From Codonopsis lanceolata (lineage: Eukaryota; Streptophyta; Magnoliopsida; Asterales; Campanulaceae): a stretch of DNA of 64,000 nt. The translations under genes were made by a program, and so were the position numbers. The notes beneath the pieces were generated by a model. That model ran no database searches and was not told where the DNA came from. It worked only from the letters and a program-made list of their open reading frames with translations. The DNA lies in the NCBI GenBank assembly GCA_013146195.2, contig CM028377.1:161956302-162020301 (forward strand). Direction: 5' to 3'. The stretch's first letter is position 1. The number at the start of each line of letters is the position of its first letter. Of the stretch, positions 45,551 through 57,950 are shown one piece after another.

Positions 45551-47923
45551 ACCTCAAATAACACTATTAGCCTAGAAATCAAATTTTTTATTTTATCTTA
45601 TTTCGTTGTTTAATTTCTTACTAATTTATTTAATGTCGTATTCCACATAAATCACCACTTTCATGCTTAAAATCGCCCCCACTACTACCAGCATCCTTGC
45701 AAATGCCGCCACAGCTATCACCACCATCAAGAAACGTGTCCACCTTGCCTTGCTGAAATGGAAATATAACATATCTTTAGCTTCCGTTAAGTGGAACTAC
45801 TTTCTTCAAACGACTTTCCTATCGATTCTAACTTAATCTCTTCTCTAACAAAACACATGATTTGTCAACTAAGTTCTATATTTTTCTTTATCTTCTTGAC
45901 ATTATATCACCTTTCCTTAACACGTTTCTCTTAGCTTATTCATACGCAATTACTAAGCACGCTATAGATTTGCTTAATATCTCGATTCTCACCAACCAAT
46001 GTATTATTATAGTTACAATTTTTCATATACCTCTAATAATGTCATTCCCAACATATGATGTCTCACTTTCCGACATGTTTTTCTATTTGTCCTCTCCGTC
46101 TATGGGCATTAAAAATAGTGATGGAAAATCGTGTACATGAGGATTATTTTGGTCATTTTGCTTGTGGCTCAAAGTGAGGATTTGTTATAATTTCATCATT
46201 TAGTTTGTCATTTAATATTTAAAATATTTTTTAATTAAAAATAATTATTTAAATAATCTAAAATTAGTTATACTTTGTCGATATTTAAATCTAACAACGT
46301 TAAAAATGCATTACTCCAAAAATGAAATTTAAAATTTATTTTTAGCCCTCACTTTCTTTCGTCAACCCCATCATTTATAAACTCACCACCACCACCACTA
46401 ACACCTCAAATTTTACCATTAGTCCAAAATTTAATTTTTTGATTTGATTTTATTTCCTTTTCTAATTTCTTACTCTTTCCTTGAAGTAACCAATTTGGAA
46501 AACCCATCAATGATAGACACGCCACCACCACAACCTTAAATTTCACTTTTTACAAACTCAAATTCAATTTTTTGAATTTTCAAACTTTCAAATTGAATCG
46601 AAACCCATATGGTTATTTGAAAATTTGATGATTAGGAAATCTCACAACGATGTATTTCATCTAATCCACTTTGTCATCCCTAAAATTACTATCACCACAA
46701 CCTCTAACACCATCATCCATGCGGTCGTAAGCACCGCCATCACCATCACCAAGAAAGCATTCACCTCGCCTTATTAAAATAGAAACATAGAATCTCTTTA
46801 GCTTCTGATTAGTCGGACTTCTTTCTCGAACGTCTCTCATTTCTTACCTCCTATACACTTTCGGTGTCAAATTACTAAGTAAGGAGAGAATCTAATTTAG
46901 GATGGAGCTACTTGAAAGGATGTTGATTGGTGAGAATTTCTTTCAATTAAAGGAGAGTTGTGGTAGAAGAAAAGAAGTTGATAGCCGGGGAGGGAATAGA
47001 GATTCTCACACGTAACTACTCGGGTTCTATGAAGAGGAGCAAGCAAGTTAAGACCAAAAGAGGTTAGAAGTTTGGAACCTGTTATGGGAAGGAGTAAAAT
47101 ATTTTAAACCTAGTTATTTGTGGTTACTAACGTTGGTTTGTTTGTAATATTTATAAGTTAGAAGCGATATGATAGTTTTTAAGGTTGCTTGTAGTAGTCT
47201 AAAAATTCAAAGAAGTAAGCGTAGATTTTGGCTTTCTTTTGTAACAAAACGCACAAATTCAGCAATTGGTTCTTCATTTTCTTCATCTTATTGACATTTT
47301 GACACATTTTCTTAACCCACTTCTCTTAGCTTATTCATGGATAATAGCTAAAGACGCTACATATTTTTGCTTAATATCTTGATACTCACTAACAAATCTA
47401 TTATTATAGTAACATTTTTTCATTTACTTCTATAATGTCTTTCTTGAGTAAAACCATATTATTTAAGAATGTAATATCATATTATTTTTAGTTTCAAATA
47501 AATTTTTAGTCTCTCGTGAGTAAGGGTATTTTTGTTATTTTAGAAAATATTGGACGACATTTGTAACGATAATGGTAGGAGAGGAAGCGATAAGAAAGTA
47601 AAAATACAAGACGAAATAAATAGAATTCAAAACTGTAGGACCTAACTTTAAAACATGTACAAGTCAAGGGATGAAATTATTATTTGATTATTAATGAAAT
47701 TAATTAGTCCTGATAAATTTACTTGTTTGACCTTAATTAATGGTAGATGATTTATTATATTTGAGGCTATTTTTGTCCAAACATTATTTGTTGTCATGGT
47801 AAATTTACTTGTTTTGTCCTTAATTAAATGGTGGGTGGTTTATTTGGTGAAGGGTTATTTTTGTCCATCTATTAAATTGTAAGAAACAAGCTTGACTTTT
47901 ATAGTAAGAGAGATAAGAGAGAT
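45551..47923. repeat. tandem duplication, copy 1
   Basis: It begins CTCAAATAACACTATTAGCC and ends at the first Helitron 5' end (AGTAAGAGAGAT). It is closely similar to 47926-50312 throughout. Differences are mostly 1-4 base indels, for example CTCGTGAGTAAG here against CTCGACTGAGTAAG in copy 2. Confidence 0.85.
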
Positions 47924-47925
47924 TT

Positions 47926-50312
47926 ACTCAAATAACACTATTAGCCTAGAAATCAATTTTTTTTAATTTTATCTTATTTCGTTGTTTAATTTCTTACTCA
48001 TTTATTTAATGTCGTATTCCACATAAATCACCACTTTCATGCTTAAAATCGCCCTCACTACTACCAGCATCCCTGCAAATGCCGCCACAGCTATCACCAC
48101 CATCAAGAAACGTGTCCACCTTGCCTTGCTTAAATGGAAATATAACATATCTTTAGCTTCTGTTAAGTGAAACTACTTTATTCAAACGACTTTCCTATCG
48201 ATTCTAACTTAATCTCTTCTTTAACAAAACACACAGATTTGTTAACTAAGTTCTCTATTTTTCTTTATCTTCTTGACATTATATCACCTTTCCTTAACAC
48301 GTTTCTCTTAGCTTATTCATACGCAATTATTAAGCACGCTATAGATTTGCTTAATATCTCAATTCTCACCAACCAATGTATTATTATAGTTACAATTTTT
48401 CATATACCTCTAATAATGTCATTCCCAACATATGATGTCTCACTTTCCGACATGTTTTTTATATTTGTCCTCTCCCATCTATGGGCATTAAAAATAATGA
48501 TGGAAAATCGTGTACCTGAGGATTATTTTGGTCATTTTGCTTGTGGCTCAAAGTGAAATTTGTTATAATTTCATCATTTAGTTTGTCATTTAATATTTAA
48601 AGTATTTTTTTAATTAAAAATTAATTATTTAAATAATCTAAAATTAGTTATACTTTGTCTGATATTTAAATCTAACATTAAAAAATGCATTACACCAAAA
48701 ATGAAATTTAAAATTTATTTTTTAGCGCTCACTTTCTTTCGTCAACCCCATCATTTATAAATTCACCACCACCACCACTAACACCTCAAATTTTACCATT
48801 AGTCCAAAATTTAATTTTTTTATTTGATTTTATTTACTTTTCTAATTTCTTACTCTTTCCTTCGAAGTAACCAATTTGGAAAACCCATCAATGATAGACA
48901 CGCCACCACCACAACCTTAAATTTCACTTTTTACAAACTCAAATTCAATTTTTTTGAATTTTCAAACTTTCAAATTGAATCTGAAACCCATATGGTTATT
49001 TGAAAATTTGATGATTAGGAAATCTCACAACGATGTATTTCATCTAATCCACTACTGTCATCCCTAAAATTACTATCACCACAACCTCTAACACCATCAT
49101 CCATGCGGTCGTAAGCATCGCCATCACCATCACAAAGAAACGCATTCACGTCGCCTTATTAAAATAGAAACATAGAATCTCTTTAGCTTCTGATTAGTCA
49201 GACTTCTTTCTCGAACGTCTCTCATTTCTTACCTCCTATACACTTTCGGTGTCAAATTACTAAGTAAGGAGATAATCTAATTTATGATGGAGCTACTTGA
49301 AAGGATGTTGATTGGTGACAATTTCTTTCAATTAAAGGAGAGTTGTGGTAGAAGAAAAGGAAGTTGATAGCCAGGGGATGGGAATAGAGAGATTCTCACA
49401 CGTAACTACTCGGGTTCTATGAAGAGGAGCAAGCAAGTTAAGACCAAAAGAGGTTAGAAGTTTGGAACCCTGTTATGGGAAAGAGTAAAATATTTTAAAC
49501 CTAGTTATTTGTGGTTACTAACAGTGGTTTGTTTGTAATATTTATAAGTTAGAAGCAGTATGATAGTTTTTAAGGTTGCTTGTTGTAGTCTAAAAATTCA
49601 AAGAAGTAAACTGTAGATTTTGGCTTTCTTTTGTAACAAAACGCACAAATTCAGCAATTGGTTCTTCATTTTCTTCATCTTATTGACATTTTGACACATT
49701 TTCTTAACCCACTTCTCTTAGCTTATTCATGGATAATAGCTAAAGACGCTACATATTTTTGCTTAATATCTTGATACTCACTAACAAATCTATTATTATA
49801 GTAACATTTTTTCATTTACTTCTATAATATCTTTACTGAGTAAAACCATATTATTTAAAAATGTAATATCATATTATTTTTTAGTTTCAAATAAAATTTT
49901 AGTCTCTCGACTGAGTAAGGGTATTTTTGTTATTTTAGAAAATATTGGACGACATTTGTAACGATAATGGTAGGAGGGGGAAACTGATAAGATAGTAAAA
50001 ATACAAGATGAAATAAATAGAATTCAACATTGTAGGACCTAACTTTAAAACATGTACAAGTCAAGGGATGAAATTATTATTTGATTATTAATGGAATTAA
50101 TTAGTCCCTGATAAATTTACTTGTTTGACCTTAATTAATGGTAGATGATTTATTATATTTGAGGCTATTTTTGTCCAAACATTATTTGTTGTCATGGTAA
50201 ATTTACTTGTTTTGTCCTTAATTAAATGGTGGGTGGTTTATTTGGTGAAGGGTTATTTTTGTCCATCTATTAAATTGTAAGAAACAAGCTTGACTTTTAT
50301 AGTAAGAGAGAT
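47926..50312. repeat. tandem duplication, copy 2
   Basis: A nearly full second copy of 45551-47912 with the second Helitron 5' end at its right edge (50311). Unit length is about 2.38 kb. A 9-bp TAAGAGAGA doubling marks the junction at 47905-47923. The frame 48167-48556 is the counterpart of 45862-46140 with frame changes, supporting non-coding status. Confidence 0.85.
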
Positions 50313-51471
50313 CTTTATTCATTAGGTTCCGGAGTAATTAAAACATATATAAGTAGATTTGAAGTTGGTAATAAAAAAAACTTAACCACAACAATTATAC
50401 TTACAATACAAGTGGAGGATAAAGATGAAATATTATGAAATTATAAGCATATTTTTTTAAAAGTTGATTATTTACGTAAAGCATATCAAAAATACTATAT
50501 GAGACTATTTAACTAAATCGGGAGAGTATATGATATAATATGTATATAAAATAATACTAATAATAATTGATCGTAGACCCAAAATAAAAAAAAATTACAA
50601 AAATAGCAAGGAAGGGGCTTGAACCTTAGATTTCATTCCTACACTCACCATACACAATTACCCAATCCATCAAGTCAAAAAACTATTTGTTCACTATCTA
50701 AATAAAACTAGCTTACACATATATAAAATTAGACCCTCTTACATTGGGGGTCTTGTTCACTCGATCACTCTGAACCCCCCAAAACCGGCAGACTCCATGT
50801 TGACCCTAAAGGGTGAGGGAATAGAGTCGTCGTCCTTTGTATTTTCTTCATTTTCTTCCCTGTGGCCCTAAAGGGTGTGAGAAATGGGAATAGTCAAATC
50901 TAACGTAGAATTTGTGAAGTCTCGATCTGAGTCTATCCCTCGGTAATAATCCAATTCTTCTATTTCTCTCTACCTATTAAGATCAAACAAGTTAATTTGC
51001 ATGAGATAATCAATTTTGTAAATAATGAAATAATAATTTGGTCCGTCAATTTATATGTTGATTGTAAATAATGAAATAATAATGAAGTCTCGGAGTCTAT
51101 CCCTCGGTATTACATTTTTGAATTCTATTCATTGTTACTTATATGTTGTTGTTTTTTTTTGTCAGATTCCCCTTCCGGTAAGAAAGGATTTTAAATAAAT
51201 ATTGTATTAAACCATCAAACAATTAAAAAATTTACGAACTAAACTTAAAATTTTAGTAAAATAACTTAAATACTTTTCCATCCCAAAAATATAATTGCTC
51301 TTCCCTTTCTAGCTTTTCCCAAAAAATGCTTCATATAATTTTATTCTAATTTATAAAAGGTACAAGCATGTTAAAGACAAGGATAATGTTGATAAAGTTG
51401 AAGGAGTAAACTGAAAAGGGGCTAAAGTGCTTAAATCTGATTCTTATTCATCCTTCCCAAAATTACAGGGG
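50312..51471. other. AT-rich spacer with small degenerate repeats
   Basis: No gene is recognised. Short duplications are visible: GTAAATAATGAAATAATAAT (near 51015 and 51065), GAGTCTATCCCTCGGTAAT/TATT (near 50930 and 51092), and CCCTAAAGGGTG (near 50804 and 50867). Confidence 0.6.
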
Positions 51472-51736
51472 TGTTGGGTGTATTTAGCTTATTGTTGTTA
51501 GTTTATTATGTTATTCATTAAGGGTAGTCTAGTACTTTCCCTCCCTTGTAGCAGTTACTGCCGTTGGGCTTAGTTTGTCATAAGCAGTATATATATCTGC
51601 TAGTTCTCCCTTTGTAATCAATTAAGAAAGAAATTTTCCAGAAAAATTTCTCCAACAATTCTGTAAGAAAGGGTTTACTTTTCATTATCTTTCTTGTCAA
51701 TAACATGAGTTACTCAAGAAATTCATCTTTTTAACA
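51472..51736 (+). mobile_element. Ty1/copia 5' LTR (element K)
   Basis: Starts TGTTGGGTG, ends TTTTTAACA, followed directly by the tRNA-Met primer site. Length 265 bp, a short copia LTR. A TATATATAT box lies at 51588-51596. The expected 3' LTR is not found downstream of 56170. Confidence 0.8.
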
Positions 51737-51748
51737 TGGTATCAAAGC
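51737..51748 (+). promoter_or_regulatory. primer-binding site of K (tRNA-Met)
   Basis: TGGTATCAAAGC immediately after the LTR, complementary to initiator tRNA-Met with one change from TGGTATCAGAGC. Confidence 0.85.
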
Positions 51749-51881
51749 ATGGTTTATCCGGAATTCATCCAATTCCTTTCTTCCTTCAGTAAGTTCTTCC
51801 TTGATCTTCATCATCTTCAGGTTCTTGTTCTTGATCCTCTTCCTTCTTCTATTCCTTTTAGTCTTCTGTCTTTGATTCATC

Positions 51882-53474
51882 ATGTCGGATAATAACCCTT
51901 CTATTAAAGAGGATTCAAAAACCTCTCAAGAATCTGCTAGTCAATCAACAGACTATTATGATTTTTCAGAAACAACATTTCAATTACCTCCTAGTCATCC
52001 TCTTTATCTTCATCCCCATGATCATCCTGGGATGAATCTTGTTTCTGAACTCCTTACTGAAAACAACTTTACTCAATGGAAGTTAGCCATTACCATTGCA
52101 CTTTTTTCCAAGAACAAACTTGGCATGATCAATGGGACATTCAAGAAACCCCAACCAGAATCTAAGTACATCAATGTCTGGGATAGATGCAACTCAATGG
52201 TGATTTCTTGGCTTCTAAATTATGTGTCTCCTGAAATTCGGCAAAGTATTGTCTATTGTTCTTCATCTTCTGAAATGTGGGAAGACCTTTTTGTTAGATA
52301 CTCACAAAGTGATATTCCCAAACTCTATCAGATTAGGAAAACAATTGCCTTATGTACACAAGGCACACTTTCTATCAATGCCTACTTCACCAAATTTAGG
52401 GGACATTGGGATGAACTTCAGAACCTGTTACCTATTCCTAATTGTTCATGTGATTGTACTTGTGGAGCCTCTAAAATCTGGGATGACTATGATCATGCCT
52501 ACAAGATTACCCAATTCCTAATGGGACTATCTGACTCTTACATTGATGTAAGAGGTCAAATTTTACGTATGATTCCTTTACCCTCCTTGTCAAAGACTGT
52601 TTCCATGTTAATCCGAGAAGAAGGGCAAAGGCAATGTGGCTACTCCTTAAACCAACAAGATCCTCCCACTGTCTTACTTGGAAGGTTTAACAACAGTAAT
52701 GGAGGCAACAGATTCAACAAGAATGTTCAAAATCCTGGCAAGAATGTGAACAATTCAAGAGGAAAGTTCTTTTGTGATCACTGTCATGGAGATTCACACA
52801 CAAAAGACAAATGTTTCTTCTTAAATGGATTCCCAGATTGGCACCCTTTGTTTGGCGCAAAACCAGATCCTTCAAAAATGCCAAAGAACAAAGCCAAATC
52901 AAAGTCTACAAATTCAGCCTGCTTGAAAGATAACAGCAACAACAACAACCAATTTACAAAGGAACAAGTGGCACAACTCCTATCTATGATCAATCCTAAA
53001 GCCAACTGTGGTGAAATTGACTCCCCTCTTGAGAACATTACTGAGTGTATGGCAGGTAACTCTGAACTCACTCTTAACCATGTAAATTCCTTCTGCTCAT
53101 CTAACTGCAATTCAAGAACTCAAGACTGGATTATTGACACAGGTGCTTCAGATCATATAACTAACTCCTTGTCAAACCTTGTTGATCCTATTCCCACTCA
53201 ATCATTTATTCATTTGCCTAATGGAAAGAACTCAAAAATTACACATAAAGGATCTGTCAGACTTACTAGAGAAATCACTCTTCACAATGTCTTCTTTGTT
53301 CCTGATTTTCAATTCAATCTTGTTTCAGGAAGCAAACTTACTCAAAGTACTAAGCATAATCTCATCTTTACTACTAATTCTTGTTTTATTCAGGACCCTG
53401 CCAAGAACACTCTCAAGGAGATTGGTAAGCTGAATGAAGGTCTTTATAAATTGCAGACCAGTCATTGCATTTAA
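51882..53474 (+). pseudogene. gag: copia gag and protease (K)
   Basis: ATG 51882 opens 530 codons. The N-terminal copia gag segment is at about residues 38-90 (HPLYLHPHDHPGMNLVS, NNFTQWKLAITIALFSKNKL). The gag core follows to about 250. The zinc knuckle C298-X2-C301-X4-H306-X4-C311 (CDHCHGDSHTKDKC) is intact. The protease motif WIIDTGASDHI has its catalytic Asp at about 419. The frame stops at TAA 53472-53474 inside what should be one gag-pol polyprotein; the same frame continues to integrase, so this is a premature stop. This half is otherwise well preserved. Confidence 0.85.
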
Positions 53475-56170
53475 GAGACAAATAAGAACATAGCAGATAA
53501 TTTTTCCTACAGCCAAAATAACAATGTTTCTATTCATCCTCCTGATAGTGATTTCCATTACAGTTCTTTTCCTCCTGATCCTATGTACTTGTGGCACAAA
53601 AGACTAGGCCATTTGCCTTTATATGCTATAAAAAATATTGATTCTATATGCTCCTTAAAATTTGACAATTACAATCAATTTCACTGTGATATCTGTCACT
53701 TAGCTAGGCAAACTAGACAACCATTTAGTCTAAGCACCTCTCACAACACATCTGCCTTTGATCTGCTTCATTGTGATGTATGGGGTCCTTACAGACACCA
53801 TACACATGATGGATTTAATTCCTTTTTGACCATTGTGGATGACCATACTAGGGCTACCTGGACTATTCTTCTTAAAACCAAAACTGTTGTCTACCACTTA
53901 ATACAGAACTGTATGATCACTATGGTCAAGACTCAATTCAATAAAAGTGTTAAAGAAGTCAGGTCAAAGAATGGCACAGAATTCTTTAACACTCAAATGA
54001 ATTCTTTGCTTGACTCATTAGGAATTATCCATCAAAGCTCTTGCACTGAGACACCCTAACAGAATGGTAGAGTTGAAAGAAAACACAGACATCTCTTAGA
54101 ATTAGCTAGGGCTCTGAAATTCCAATCAAACCTTCCTATACAGTTTTGGGGAGAATGCCTGCTCACTGCTACTTATCTCATCAATAGACTCCCAAACACT
54201 GTACTAAAAATGAAAACACCTTTTGAAGCCCTTTATGGTTTTAAACCTAATTATAACCACCTTAAAACCTTTGGATGCCTGTGTTATGCTTCTACCCTTG
54301 CCCTTAACAGGGACAAGTTCATGCCTAGAGCTCAGAAATGCATCTTTCCTGGCTATGCTTATACCAAAAAGGCTTACAAATGTTACAATTTATCTACTCA
54401 AAAACTTTTCTTTATCTACTCAAAAACTTTTCTTTAGCAGAGATGTATCCTTTTGTGAAGACATTTTTCCCTTCAAACAAGATAATCAAACTGAAACTAC
54501 TAATAAAAACTTGTTTCCTAACATTGATGTGTCTCCCACCACTGACAATGAAGAGGAACAATTCACCACTGCCACTCAAGATACTAATAACAAAGACAAT
54601 GAATCTGATAAGGATACCAATACTCAACCAAATGACAATGTTCCTGCCTCAACTAGACCTACAAGAAACAAAACTATACCTTTAAAATTCAAAGACTATA
54701 CTGACCTTCCTTCCCATATCCAAACACATAATGTTAAAACCAAGTCTCCTTATCCTTTTAAAAATTATTATAATCTCAATCAAATTTCAACTGAGTATAT
54801 GAAATACTCTTGTAAGATATCTACTGTTACTGAACCCCAAACTTATGAGCAGGCCTCTAAAGATCCTTTGCGGTGTAAAGCCATGGAAGAAGAGTTAAAA
54901 GCTCTTGAAAATAATAAGACTTGGACCCATGCTTATCTTCCTAAAAAACAAGCACAAAGTTGGAACCAAATGGATCTTCAGAATTAAGGCTAGGTTAGTT
55001 GCTAAAGGCTTCACTTAAGTAGAAGGAAATGATTACTTTGAAACCTTTGCACCAGTGGCCAAAATGACATCTATTAGACTTCTCTTATCCATTACAGCCT
55101 CAAAGAAATGGGAAATTATACACATGGATGTGTCCAATGCCTTCTTACATGGAGACCTTAATGAGGAAATCTACATGGACTTTCCACCTGGATACAATCA
55201 TAATCTTTCAAAGGACAAAGGTCCAGTTGTCTGTAAACTGCATAAATACCTTTATGGCCTTAAACAGTCACCAAGACAATCGTTTGAAAAATTCTCTCAT
55301 ACCTTATGTGAGTTTGGATTTATACAATCTTCTAATGACCACACCTTATTCACTAAGAAGTTCAATGAAAATTTTGTTGTTGTTCTTGTATATGTTTATG
55401 ATCTCCTTATTTCAGGAAACAACAAAGATTTGATCATCAAAGTGAAAGACTATCTTCATTCCAAATTCCCTGTAAAAGATTTGGGAAGTCTTAAGTACTT
55501 TCTTGGTTTGGAAATTGCCAGAAATTCTACTAGTATATGCCTTCATCAGAGGAAGTACACTGTGGACATTATCAAGGATTGTGGTCTCCTTAATGCAAAG
55601 CCCAAACTCACTCCAATTGAGCAACATCATAAACTTGCAGTCAACACTAGTGATCCATTGAGTAATCCTTTGCCTTACAGAAGACTGATAGGAAGACTGA
55701 TCTATTTAACTATCACCAGACCTGACATTGCTTATGCTGTGCACATCCTAAGTCAATTTATGGTCAAACCAACTTCTGATCAATGGAAAGCTGACTTAAG
55801 GCTTGTCAAATATCTTAAAAGCAATCCAAGACAAGGTCTCTTCTATCCTTCAGATTCCACTTTATCTCTTACTACCTTCTGTGATTCTGACTGGGCTTCC
55901 TGCCCTATTACAAGAAGATCTGTTAGTGGATTTTGTGTATTTCTTGGTAGTGCCTTAATATCTTGGAAAAGCAAAAAACAACATACTGTCAGTAGATCAT
56001 CATCAGAGGCAGAATACAGGAGTATGGCAAACATCTGATGTGAACTTATCTGGATTACAACAATGCTTAAGGATTATCAAATCATTATTACTGATCCCAT
56101 TCCTCTCCACTGTGACAGTAAATCTGCCATATACATAGCTGCCAATCCTGTATACCATGAAAGAACCAAG
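53475..56170 (+). pseudogene. pol: copia integrase, RT and RNase H (K), broken
   Basis: The GAG-pre-integrase zinc region (WHKRLGHLPL, CDICHLARQTRQPF) starts at 53583. The integrase core follows (HCDVWGPY, FLTIVDDHTR). TAA at 54057-54059 interrupts before QNGRVERKH. A 22-bp tandem duplication (54391-54434) shifts frame. A further shift and an in-frame deletion of about 13 codons lie near 54960-54990, and TAA at 55017 interrupts before VEGNDYFETFAPVAKM. RT (55055-56038) has MDVSNAFLHGDL and KDLGSLKYFLGLEIA, but YVDD reads YVYD (55391-55402), losing a catalytic Asp. TGA at 56036 interrupts RNase H (WKSKKQHTVSRSSSEAEY then CDSKSAIYIA). The sequence ends at 56170, before the RNase H end and the 3' LTR. 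Confidence 0.85.
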
Positions 56171-56810
56171 TAAAGTTATAATCGTAAAATGTTTGACTTG
56201 TGAAGAAATAATATAACTTTACAACTGTATGCATCACAATCCTATATATGCATTTCAATTTTTCAAGACTTGTGAAGAAATAATAAAATTATTCTTTTTT
56301 CTACTTTCCAATTTCCGGTTATCTACTTCAGCATACAAGAAAAGAAAATATGCCTCTTCTTGACTTGACGACTTTAATTTGTACAAGTCATTCATACGGG
56401 TGAAACCGCCATTTAAACCCATTGGAAATTAAACCTAATGAGTTGGAAATTATTTTGGAAAAAATATCAAAAAGTCACATATCCAAAAGTCACAAAAATA
56501 ATTCTTTTACTAAAAAAAATCCCAAAGTTCAATTTTTAGTATCAAAAAGTTCAAAATTTAATGTTTCTACTAACATCGTTAGGGTATTAAGTTTTGATAT
56601 GAAAGTAAACTTATATTTAACTTCAATAACTTTAATTATTTAGTATTTCAGATATAATAATAATAATAATATATTAATAACTAAAATAATAAAAATAATA
56701 ATACTAATATATAATATTATGATAATAATAAGAACAACAACAATAACAACAACAAATAACTATACTATTCATTATAACAATAGAAAATCTTTTTGCTATT
56801 TTAATAATGA

Positions 56811-56845
<35 letters not shown>

Positions 56846-56863
56846 TACTACTACTACTACTAC

Positions 56864-56950
<87 letters not shown>

Positions 56951-57692
56951 CAAAATTCTCATAACAATGTAAAGGTTTTTTTTTTTAAATTTTTAGTATG
57001 AAAAACTTGTTGGAATCATTCGGAAATCAATTTTTAAAAGAGATTTTTATACTATTTAATAGTAAATGTTGATGAAGAAAATGATAACAATATTATGGTT
57101 ATACTTAATAATAATAATAATATTATTATTATTGTTATATTAAGAATAATAATATTGAATGCAATTCTTATTATCATTGGAAAAGAATAATACATTTCCA
57201 TCTAATGAAAATGTTTAATATAACGGCGTTCAAAAACACGTCAAATATTAGATATTATAATTTTGAGGTTTTTTTAGATACAAGAATTATTTTTAGATTA
57301 ACTTTAACAGTTAACATATGTCATTGACTGCTAAAAGCTGCTTAGGGGTACCAACTTAAATCAACTTAAGCCGCTAGGCCTCGCCGCTTTAAATTTGCTT
57401 TACCTATGTTCAGCCTGTAGAAGAGAGAGAAACTAAGGAGCTAGAGAGAGCATTGAAATGTTGTACTCTACGATGTACAATGCAGTATATGGGGTGTAAA
57501 GGTAAAAAATTGGGGTGTGATTAACCTCACTCTTAAGGGTTACGGTAAAAAGTCATTGGGTTTTTTCTTTTTTCATTGAAGGGAGGGTAGTACGGTAATT
57601 TGGTTGTTTAGGTGGTCTTAGGTTTGGTAAAAATGGTACTGTTACATTTAGGGTCGTATGTCTTAGAGAATACTTATTGGCAATAAAAAATA
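56171..57692. other. AT-rich spacer with microsatellites
   Basis: No gene is recognised. A tract at 56300-56400 (CTTTCCAATTTCC..CTCTTCTTGACTTGACGAC) is similar to 58685-58795. ATT/AAT microsatellites lie at 56808-56946 and 57103-57135. Confidence 0.6.
56808..56946. repeat. compound (ATT)n(ACT)n(AAT)n microsatellite
   Basis: About 12 ATT units, 7 ACT units, then about 27 AAT units. The ATT and AAT arms are complementary, so a single strand can fold on itself. Confidence 0.95.
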
Positions 57693-57950
57693 CTCTCTCC
57701 GTCCCTAAATTATTGTCCTGGTTGATCCGACGCACAGATTAAGAAAAAAACTATTGCTTGATTATTTATATTGGTTTAATGTGTAGTTTCCTTAAAAGCC
57801 CATATGTATGTGGCCCATAATTAAAGTAGAGTGAAAAAGTAAGGGTAAAGTGGTAAAAGTTATGTTCTAAAAATGAAAGTTTTAAAGTGGACAATTATTT
57901 TGGGACGGACGAAAAAAGTAAGGAGGACGATAATTTAGGAACGGAGGGAG
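57693..57950. mobile_element. Stowaway-type MITE (Tc1/mariner-like)
   Basis: 258 bp flanked by TA (57691-57692 and 57951-57952). Terminal inverted repeats CTCTCTCCGTCCCTAAATTA and CTCCCTCCGTTCCTAAATTA (right end read in reverse) match the CTCCCTCCGT consensus of Stowaway elements. There is no coding capacity; mobilisation would need a mariner-like transposase from elsewhere. Confidence 0.85.

Larger units (their letters stand above)
43125..50311 (-). mobile_element. non-autonomous Helitron, minus strand, with duplicated 5' half
   Basis: The 3' end (minus strand) is a hairpin CACGTGC-AAC-GCACGTG, seven bases, then CTAG, with T following: the canonical Helitron terminus inserted between A and T. 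The 5' end TCTCTCTTACTATAAAAG at 50311 is preceded by A. A second 5' end lies at 47913. No Rep or helicase domain is present; reading frames such as 45862-46140 are AT-rich chance frames also present in the duplicate. The 7.2 kb between the termini is mostly AT-rich with internal degenerate repeats. That both termini belong to one insertion is inferred from orientation and A/T flanks. Confidence 0.6.

Noticed and set aside
45862..48556. Frames of 92 and 129 residues in the duplicated Helitron region
   Set aside because: The two copies differ by frame-breaking indels and the residues are biased by AT-rich DNA; no domain.
56171..56400. 3' LTR of copia K
   Set aside because: No sequence matching TGTTGGGTG...TTTTTAACA occurs after 56170.
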